Part shown: positions 58,104-64,000 of the stretch, piece by piece
Layout: the number at the start of each line of letters is the position of its first letter
Numbering within the stretch: position 1 is the first letter of the stretch
DNA from: Labilithrix sp.
GTDB lineage: Bacteria > Myxococcota_A > Polyangia > Polyangiales > Polyangiaceae
NCBI GenBank assembly: GCA_019637225.1
Contig: JAHBWC010000010.1
Location: 1-64,000 of the forward strand
Reading direction: 5' to 3'
DNA: 64,000 bases
Made by a program: the position numbers and the translations under genes
Notes under the pieces: model-generated
The model's input: only the letters and a program-made list of their open reading frames with translations
Databases searched by the model: none
What the model was told of the DNA's origin: nothing

Positions 58104-60620
58104 ATGGCCGAGCACTCGGGCGGCGGTCGAGGCGACAGCGCGGGCGACAAGGCACGCGAGGAGTTCTTCTCCGAGGCGCAGGAGATCGTCGACGGCCTCA
58201 GCCGCGACCTCCTCGCGCTCGACGAGGTCTGCCGTCGCGGCGGGAGCGACGCCGAGCTCGTCAACGACGTCTTCCGCGCCGTCCACACGCTGAAGGGCCT
58301 CTCCGGGCTCTTCGGCGCCGCGATGATGTCCGGCCTCTCGCACGAGCTCGAGAACCTCCTCGACGACCTCCGGCTCGGGCGCATCGAGCTCACGCCGCAG
58401 GTGCTCGACCTCCTCTTCCAGTCCGTGGAGCTCTACGGACGCATCCTCAGCGCCGCCAAGGGCGACGGTCCCGAGCCGGGCGGCGAGGTGAAGGCGCTGC
58501 TCGCGGCGCTGGGGCAGGTGGCGCAGCAGAAGGGCGGGGGCGGCGGCAGCGTCGTCGCGCAGTACGAGCTCGATCCGGGCCTGCTCGGCGTGCTCACCGA
58601 ATACGAGGAGCACCGCCTGCGCACGAACCTCCAGGCGGGGCTCTCGCTCTACCGGATGCGCGTGCAGTTCCAGCTCGCGACGATCGACTCTGCGCTCGAC
58701 GACCTCAAGGCGAAGACGCGTCCGCACGGCGAGATCATCACGTTCCTCCCGACCGGCGAAGGTGGCGACGCCGAGAGCGTGGAGCTCGAGATCCTCGTCG
58801 CGAGCCGCGAAGGGCTCTCGGTCCTCGGCGAGGCGGTCGCGGCTCCGAACGTGACCATCGAAGAGGTGCGCCGGCGGGACGCGGCGCCGCCGGGAACCAA
58901 GGAGAGCATCCGCCCTCCGCGACCGCCGACGCTGTCGGACATGGCGCCGCCGCCGCTGCCGTCGTTCGCGCCGGCGCCGGGCCTCGACGCGTCGCAGACG
59001 ATCGAGACCGACGACTACACCGAGGGGACGCGCACGTCGCGGCCGCCTCCGCCGATGCACCAGACGGGCCTCCCCGGCGCGCAGTCGCTCCCGCCGCCGC
59101 CTCCCTCGGCGCCGCCGAACGTCGGCGGGCCGCAGGCGCAGCGCGACCAGCAGCAGCGCGAGCTCACGCTCCGCAGCGTCACGCAGACGGTGCGCGTCGA
59201 CATCCGCAAGCTCGATCACCTGATGAACATCGTCGGCGAGCTCGCCATCGTCCGCTCGGCGGTCTCGCGGCTCACCGAGCGGATGCGGCTCCACGAGACC
59301 GTGGTGAGCGGCCGGAGCGGATCGGGCGACGGATCGGCGCGCGACGGGGAGCTCCGCGAGCTCGCGACGAGCCTCACGCGCCTCCATCGGTCGTTCGACC
59401 GCCACCTCGCGCAGATGCAGAACGGCATCCTCGAGGTGCGCATGGTCCCGCTGGGCCAGGTGTTCGACAAGCTCGCGCGAATCGTGCGGCAGATCTCGCG
59501 CGAGCACGACAAGCAGGTGAACCTCGTCGTCACCGGCGCCGAGACCGAGATCGACAAGCTCATCGTCGAGGAGCTCAGCGATCCGCTGATGCACATGATT
59601 CGCAACGCGATCGATCACGGCATCGAAGACCGCGACCAGCGCATGCTGGTGCAGAAGCCGGCCGTCGGGACGATCGCCCTCAACGCCTTCCAGAAGGGCA
59701 ATCACGTCGTCATCGAGGTCGAAGACGACGGCAAGGGCATGGATCCGTCGGTCATCCTCGGCGCCGCGCTCAAGCGCGGGCTCGTGACCGAGGCCGAGGC
59801 GCGCGAAATGAGCACGAAGGACGTGCTCGCGCTGGTCTTCCAGCCCGGCTTCACGACCCGCGACGAGGCGACGAGCCTCTCCGGGCGCGGCGTCGGCATG
59901 GACATCGTGCAGACGAACATCGCCAAGCTCGGCGGCGTCGTCGACATCACGAGCGAGGTCGGCATCGGCACCAAGATGACGATCACGCTGCCGATCACGC
60001 TCGCGATCATCAGCGTGCTGATCGTCGAAGTGGCCGGCAGGACCTTCTGCATGCCGCTCGCGAGCGTCGAAGAGGCCATCGTCTTCGACGAGTCGATGGT
60101 CAGGACCTTCGAGGGACGTGAGGTGATGACGCAGCGCGGATCCACGCTGCCGATCGCGCGGCTCGCCAAGGTGTTCTTGCTCGAGGGCCACCGAGCGGGC
60201 GTCTGGTTCAACGAGGACGCGAAGACGCCCACGCCGCCGGCCGTGAGCGCGTCGCGCTCGGTCGGCGGCAGGCCGAAGAGCTACGTCGTCATCGCGACGG
60301 TCGCCGATCGCCGCGTCGGCTTCGTCGTCGACAGGCTCGTCGGCCAGCAGGACATCGTCATCAAGGCGCTCGGGCGATCGCTGAAGAAGGTGCGCGGCTT
60401 CGCCGGGGCGACCGAGCTCGGCGACCAGCGCGTCGGGCTCGTGCTCGACGCCGCCGCGCTCATCGCCGAGGTCCTCGCGAGCGTGGCGAGCGCGCCTGGG
60501 GAGCCGGCGCGCCCGTCGCCGGTCGGAGCGAGCGGTGAGGTCGCCGTCGTGCGGCGCACCGCGGATGACGTCTTCGGCGGCGGAGGCGGCGCGCCGCCCG
60601 CGAGGGGAGGCTTCGCGTGA
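58104..60620 (+). CDS. cheA: Chemotaxis histidine kinase CheA
   Basis: The ATG at 58104 opens 838 residues. The HPt domain has H61 in NDVFRAVHTLKGLSGLFGA. A second, P2-like region (about 150-255) and a Pro-rich linker (270-350) precede the dimerisation helices (LRSVTQTVRVDIRKLDHLMN-IVGELAIVRSAV). The ATPase has NAIDHGIEDRDQR, VEDDGKGMDPS and GRGVGMDIVQTN. A CheW-like domain follows from about residue 630 (IISVLIVEVAGRTFCMPLAS). The kinase takes input from a chemoreceptor through CheW and phosphorylates the neighbouring receiver. Its stop overlaps the CheW start by four bases. No receptor gene is in the window. Confidence 0.96.
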   Translation: MAEHSGGGRGDSAGDKAREEFFSEAQEIVDGLSRDLLALDEVCRRGGSDAELVNDVFRAVHTLKGLSGLFGAAMMSGLSHELENLLDDLRLGRIELTPQVLDLLFQSVELYGRILSAAKGDGPEPGGEVKALLAALGQVAQQKGGGGGSVVAQYELDPGLLGVLTEYEEHRLRTNLQAGLSLYRMRVQFQLATIDSALDDLKAKTRPHGEIITFLPTGEGGDAESVELEILVASREGLSVLGEAVAAPNVTIEEVRRRDAAPPGTKESIRPPRPPTLSDMAPPPLPSFAPAPGLDASQTIETDDYTEGTRTSRPPPPMHQTGLPGAQSLPPPPPSAPPNVGGPQAQRDQQQRELTLRSVTQTVRVDIRKLDHLMNIVGELAIVRSAVSRLTERMRLHETVVSGRSGSGDGSARDGELRELATSLTRLHRSFDRHLAQMQNGILEVRMVPLGQVFDKLARIVRQISREHDKQVNLVVTGAETEIDKLIVEELSDPLMHMIRNAIDHGIEDRDQRMLVQKPAVGTIALNAFQKGNHVVIEVEDDGKGMDPSVILGAALKRGLVTEAEAREMSTKDVLALVFQPGFTTRDEATSLSGRGVGMDIVQTNIAKLGGVVDITSEVGIGTKMTITLPITLAIISVLIVEVAGRTFCMPLASVEEAIVFDESMVRTFEGREVMTQRGSTLPIARLAKVFLLEGHRAGVWFNEDAKTPTPPAVSASRSVGGRPKSYVVIATVADRRVGFVVDRLVGQQDIVIKALGRSLKKVRGFAGATELGDQRVGLVLDAAALIAEVLASVASAPGEPARPSPVGASGEVAVVRRTADDVFGGGGGAPPARGGFA

Positions 60621-61102
60621 AGGTGCTCGCCCGGCGGATCGAAGGTCGCTCCGCGATGCAGCGCGCCGACGAGATCGGCAACCGTGCCGAGTACCTCGCG
60701 TTCATGCTCGGCACGGAGGCGTACGCGATCGAGATCGGCAACATCGTCGAGATCCTGAAGCCGCTCCCGATCACGGAGATCCCGCGCGCCGATCCCGACG
60801 TCGTCGGGGTGATGAGCGTGCGCGGCCGCCTCGTCGCCGTCCTCGACCTCAAGCGCCGTTTCCGCCTCGCGCGCACCTTCACGATGGACCGAAAGAGCCG
60901 CATCCTCCTCGTCGACGCGGTCGAGGAGGAGATCGGCCTGCTCGTCGACGAGGTGCTCCAGGTCTATCGCCTCTCGGAGGCGGAGATCGAGCCGCCCACC
61001 GTGCTCGGCACCGAGCAGCCACCCCACGTCGTCGGCATCGGGCGCCCGCACGGCGGCGCGGTCCTCTTGCTGCTCGACCTCGCGCCGCTCTTCGCGGAGT
61101 AA
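60617..61102 (+). CDS. cheW: Chemotaxis coupling protein CheW (first)
   Basis: A GTG start overlaps the cheA stop (GTGA). The 161-residue CheW domain shows YLAFMLGTEAYAIEIGNIVE, PLPITEIPRADPDVVGVMSV, RGRLVAVLDLKRRF and ILLVDAVEEEIGLLVDEVLQ. It links receptors to CheA. The N-terminal 20 residues are basic and not part of the domain. Confidence 0.94.
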   Translation: MKVLARRIEGRSAMQRADEIGNRAEYLAFMLGTEAYAIEIGNIVEILKPLPITEIPRADPDVVGVMSVRGRLVAVLDLKRRFRLARTFTMDRKSRILLVDAVEEEIGLLVDEVLQVYRLSEAEIEPPTVLGTEQPPHVVGIGRPHGGAVLLLLDLAPLFAE

Positions 61103-61105
61103 TCG

Positions 61106-61654
61106 ATGGCTCGTCAACGGCATGATCCCTCGAAAGACCTCGTCGGCTTCCTCGTCGGCGAGGTCATGTATGCCGTGCGAATCGAGGTCGTGCGCGAGAT
61201 CGTGAACCCCCTCGCGGTCGTCGACGTGCCCCGCGCGCCCGCGACCGTGAAGGGCGTCGCCGACTACCGCGGCGAGGTCGTGCCGGTCATCGATCTCCGC
61301 GAGCGGTTCGGGTTGCCCGCCGTCCCGCGCTCGCGCAAGACGAAGTGGGTCGTGCTCGACGTCGGTCCGGCCGGGGGACGGCGATCGACGGGCGCCGGCG
61401 CCGTCCTTGGCGCGCGTTACGCCGCGCTGGTCGTCGACTCGGTGACGGAGGTCTTCGGTCTCGCCGGAGGTGAGCTCCGTCCCGCGCCGCCGCTCGGGGC
61501 CGGCGACGACACGCGCGGGATCGAGGGCGTGACCACGCTGGGCTCGCGGCTCGTCTTCGTCCTCGCCGCGCCGGCGTTCGGTGCGGTGACGCAGGCCGCG
61601 CTCGCGGGTGGCGCCGCCCTTGGCGCGAGCGCCGCTCCGGCGGGGACGACGTGA
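61106..61654 (+). CDS. Chemotaxis coupling protein CheW (second)
   Basis: The 182-residue protein begins three bases after the first CheW stop. It shows KDLVGFLVGEVMYAVRIEVV, AVVDVPRAPATVKGVADYRG, EVVPVIDLRERFGLP and AALVVDSVTEVFGLAG. A Gly/Ala-rich insertion (PAGGRRSTGAGAVLGARY) interrupts the domain, and the C-terminus is low-complexity Ala. Two diverged CheW proteins in one operon suggest two interfaces or signalling arrays. Confidence 0.93.
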   Translation: MARQRHDPSKDLVGFLVGEVMYAVRIEVVREIVNPLAVVDVPRAPATVKGVADYRGEVVPVIDLRERFGLPAVPRSRKTKWVVLDVGPAGGRRSTGAGAVLGARYAALVVDSVTEVFGLAGGELRPAPPLGAGDDTRGIEGVTTLGSRLVFVLAAPAFGAVTQAALAGGAALGASAAPAGTT

Positions 61655-63729
61655 CCGAGCGCGCCGTCCAGCGCGTCCGCTCGAGCCTCGAGGACGCGGA
61701 GCCCGAGGTCCGCCGGCGCGCCGCGCAGGAGATCCCGGCGCTGCCCGCGCCCGAGTCGTGCGAGCTCCTGCTCGCGGCGCTCGGCGACGACGACTGGCGC
61801 GTCCGCAAAGAAGCCGCCGCCGTCGCCACGCGCGTCGAGCCGCGCACGGCGGTCGTCTTCGCGGTCGCGCGCGCGCTCGCCGAGCGCGACAACGTCGGGC
61901 TGCGCAACGCCGCGGTCGAGGCGCTCGTCCTCATCGGTCCGGACGCGGTCCCCGGGGCGATCGACGCGCTCGACCGGCTCGACGCGGACGGTCGAAAGCT
62001 CGCCGTCGAGGTGCTCGCCGGCGCGCCGACGCTCGCGGGGATGAAGGCGCTCGTCCGGGCGTCGAAGGACGCCGACGTGAACGTGGTCGTCGCCGCGACC
62101 GAGGGCCTCGGCAACGCGCACCTCGCCGGTGAGGAGGCGCGCGAGCTCGCGACGACGACGCTCGTAAAGCTCCTCGGCAGCGAGCACGCGCAGGTGCTGC
62201 CTCCGCTCGCGTCGCACGCGCAGGTGCGCGGCGCCGCGCTCGACGCGCTCCGCGCGCTCGACGCGACCGTCCCGTGGGCGAGCCTCGAGCCGCTGCTCGG
62301 CGACGCGCTCCTACGGCGAAGCGCGATCGCCGCGGCGGCGGGCAACACGGCGCCGCGCGCGCTCTTGATGCTCGCGCAGACGATCGCCGATCCGAGCCCG
62401 ACGGCGGCGCGCGAGGCGACGAGCTCGCTCGGCCGGTCGCTCGAGGAGGTCTGGGACGACGATGCGCTCGTCGAGATCGCGGCGAAGACGCTGCGCGCGT
62501 CGCCGGCGGCGCACGCGCGTCTCCGGGCGCTCGCGAAGGAGCCTCGCGAAGCTTCGCGCGGCGCAGCGCTCCTCGCCCTCGGCCTCGTGCGCGATCCGGA
62601 CGACGTCCCGCTCATCGCCGACGCGCTCCAGGCCGACGACGTCGCCGAGCGCGCGGAGGCGGCGCTCCACCTGTTCGGGCCGGACGCCGTAGAGCCGCTC
62701 CTCGTCGCGGGTCGCAGCGCCGCGCCTTCGCTGCGCGGCGCGACGATCTCGATGTTGCCCGACCTGGCGGCGTCCGAGTCCGAGCCGCTCGCGGCCGTGC
62801 GCGACGCGCTCGGCGACACGTCGCCCGAGGTCGTCGCGCCGGCGCTGAAGAGCCTCGCCATCGTCGGCGCCGGCGCCGATCTCGCCAGCGTGGCGCGCCA
62901 CGTTCGGAGCGCCGACCCGAAGGTGGCGTCGGCCGCCCACAACGCCTTGCTCGCGATCTCCGCGCGTCACGGCGCGCCCGCCCGCGCCATGCTGCAAGGG
63001 ATCGATCCGCGCGGCGACGACGCGCTCGTGGCCGCGATCGTGATCGGAGCGCTCGCGCGCGCCGGGTCGCCGGCGCCCTCCGACGCGGCGTTCCTGGCGA
63101 GCGCGCTCACGCATCGCGAGGCCACCGTCCGGCGCGCGACGATCGACGCGCTCGCCGCGATCGGCGGCGAGGACGCGGCCCACGCGGTCACCGTCTCGCT
63201 CGCCGACGAGGAGGCCGTCGTCGCGCTCGCCGCGATCCGCGCGCTCGGGCACCTCGGCCGCGCCGAGCAGCTCGCGTCGCTCGCCGCGACGACGCGCGAC
63301 CCGCTCCGCCTCGGCACGGTGCTGCGGGCCCTCCGCGACGCCGATCCCGAACGCGCGTTCGCGGCCGCGCGGCCCTTGCTTCGGTCGCGCGAGCCGTCCA
63401 TCGCCGCGGCCGCCGTCGACGTCGTCGGTGGCGTCGGGCTCGAGGGGCACGTCGAGGCGCTGATGAGCGCGACGGACCACCCGGATCACGAGGTCGTGAA
63501 GCTCGCGCTCGGAGAGATCGCGAAGCTCGGCGACGAGCGCGCGCTCGCCGCGCTCGCGTCGGCCATCGAGCACGCCGCCGAGTCCGTCCGCAAGTGCGCG
63601 GCCGAGCTCCTCGGTCAGGTCGCCGACGGTGAGGGCATCCTCAGGGCTCGGCTCGATCGCGAGCGGAGCGCCGAGGTCCGCCGCTCGATCATGCAGGCCC
63701 TCGCGGGCCGTTCGACCGGCGCGGCGTGA
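61651..63729 (+). CDS. HEAT-repeat protein of the chemosensory operon
   Basis: A GTG start overlaps the second CheW stop (GTGA). The 692 residues are continuous HEAT/armadillo-type repeats throughout, for example EVRRRAAQEIPALPAPESCE, DDWRVRKEAAAVATRVEPRT, AVVALAAIRALGHLGRAEQ and HEVVKLALGEIAKLGDERAL. No signal peptide is present, so it is cytoplasmic. In Myxococcus xanthus the Che7 system includes a HEAT protein (Cpc7) that interacts with its receptor; a comparable adaptor role is likely here. CheR follows directly. Confidence 0.9.
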   Translation: MTERAVQRVRSSLEDAEPEVRRRAAQEIPALPAPESCELLLAALGDDDWRVRKEAAAVATRVEPRTAVVFAVARALAERDNVGLRNAAVEALVLIGPDAVPGAIDALDRLDADGRKLAVEVLAGAPTLAGMKALVRASKDADVNVVVAATEGLGNAHLAGEEARELATTTLVKLLGSEHAQVLPPLASHAQVRGAALDALRALDATVPWASLEPLLGDALLRRSAIAAAAGNTAPRALLMLAQTIADPSPTAAREATSSLGRSLEEVWDDDALVEIAAKTLRASPAAHARLRALAKEPREASRGAALLALGLVRDPDDVPLIADALQADDVAERAEAALHLFGPDAVEPLLVAGRSAAPSLRGATISMLPDLAASESEPLAAVRDALGDTSPEVVAPALKSLAIVGAGADLASVARHVRSADPKVASAAHNALLAISARHGAPARAMLQGIDPRGDDALVAAIVIGALARAGSPAPSDAAFLASALTHREATVRRATIDALAAIGGEDAAHAVTVSLADEEAVVALAAIRALGHLGRAEQLASLAATTRDPLRLGTVLRALRDADPERAFAAARPLLRSREPSIAAAAVDVVGGVGLEGHVEALMSATDHPDHEVVKLALGEIAKLGDERALAALASAIEHAAESVRKCAAELLGQVADGEGILRARLDRERSAEVRRSIMQALAGRSTGAA

Positions 63730-64000
63730 ATGGTGAGAAAGCCGCTCTTCGGAGGACGCCGTGGACCCGGGGAGCCCCAGCTCCGCGCCGACGAGTACCG
63801 CCTGCTCCGCGATCTCGTGAGCGAGCGGCTGGGGATCTGGTTCGGGCCGGAGGCGCGGTCGTCGCTCGAGCGTCGCCTCCGCGAGCGCCTCGACGTGCGC
63901 GGTCTCACGTCGTTCGCGGACTACTACCAGCTCCTCAAGTACAGCCCCGCCGCAGGCGAGGAGTGGGAAGAAGCGGGCGATCTCCTGACGACGCACGAGA
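63730..64000 (+). CDS. cheR: CheR chemoreceptor methyltransferase (partial, N-terminal part)
   Basis: The ATG at 63730 directly follows the HEAT gene stop. The 90 residues visible contain the CheR N-terminal helical domain (ADEYRLLRDLVSERLGIWFG, RRLRERLDVRGLTSFADYYQ) and reach GDLLTTHE, the start of the LTTxET motif where the SAM-binding domain begins. CheR methylates receptor glutamates. The rest of the gene lies beyond the window. Confidence 0.88.
   Translation, partial: MVRKPLFGGRRGPGEPQLRADEYRLLRDLVSERLGIWFGPEARSSLERRLRERLDVRGLTSFADYYQLLKYSPAAGEEWEEAGDLLTTHE

Overview
The window is very GC-rich (roughly 70%) chromosomal DNA. It is densely packed with lipoproteins, secreted enzymes, outer-membrane barrels, long Pro/Ala-rich or acidic tails, FHA and hybrid-kinase signalling proteins, a DUF2330 protein, tandem IgGFc-binding-domain lipoproteins and a chemosensory operon. 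This mix points to a myxobacterium (Myxococcota, probably Polyangia). That is inference from gene content and codon use; no rRNA or other marker gene is present. I see no tRNA, rRNA, CRISPR array, IS element or prophage.

Layout. 1-3.4 kb: the end of a divergent membrane protein, then an overlapping three-gene unit resembling an ABC exporter whose ATPase has a degenerate Walker A. 3.6-12.9 kb: a secreted Zn-phospholipase C/S1-nuclease-like protein, lipoproteins, a 1454-residue zincin lipoprotein, a YfiM-like protein and a NAPE-PLD-like metallo-beta-lactamase-fold hydrolase. 13-17 kb, minus strand: a hybrid histidine kinase, then an ADP-ribosylglycohydrolase-TetR operon ending in a composite simple-sequence module. 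17-22 kb: a three-repeat Cys-rich lipoprotein, a FadL-type porin with an acidic/Pro tail and a barrel-like protein followed by a clear intrinsic terminator. 22.3-25.1 kb, minus: a lipoprotein protein-arginine deiminase (PAD) translationally coupled to a HEAT-repeat protein. 25.5-35 kb: duplicated IgGFc-binding-like lipoproteins, an ALDH7 dehydrogenase, two more copies of the simple-sequence module, a papain-fold lipoprotein and a PQQ-dehydrogenase/di-heme fusion. 35-45 kb: hypothetical proteins, a prepilin peptidase, acyl-CoA-binding protein, an AraC regulator, a barrel and a radical SAM-manA-prsW cluster. 45-57.5 kb: DUF2330, small zinc-ribbon proteins, a tail-anchored repeat protein, hemerythrin, a GT22-type transferase, a KAS III-like enzyme lacking two catalytic residues, free Met-R-sulfoxide reductase, a twin-FHA protein, a PDZ lipoprotein and a CinA-like protein. 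57.6-64 kb: a chemosensory operon (CheY-CheA-CheW-CheW-HEAT-CheR) running off the end.

Biologically, many products are exported: at least eleven carry a lipobox-like signal. They include several putative hydrolases or modifying enzymes (PLC/nuclease-like, zincin, papain-like protease, arginine deiminase), which fits a predatory or saprophytic soil bacterium. The strongest single discovery is the PAD: its catalytic Asp, His, Asp and Cys are all present in contexts very like the animal enzymes. The most unusual non-coding signal is a composite module, (CGTCT)-type repeats joined to exactly five GTGCCC units, found three times, with two copies inverted around a ~190-bp insert.
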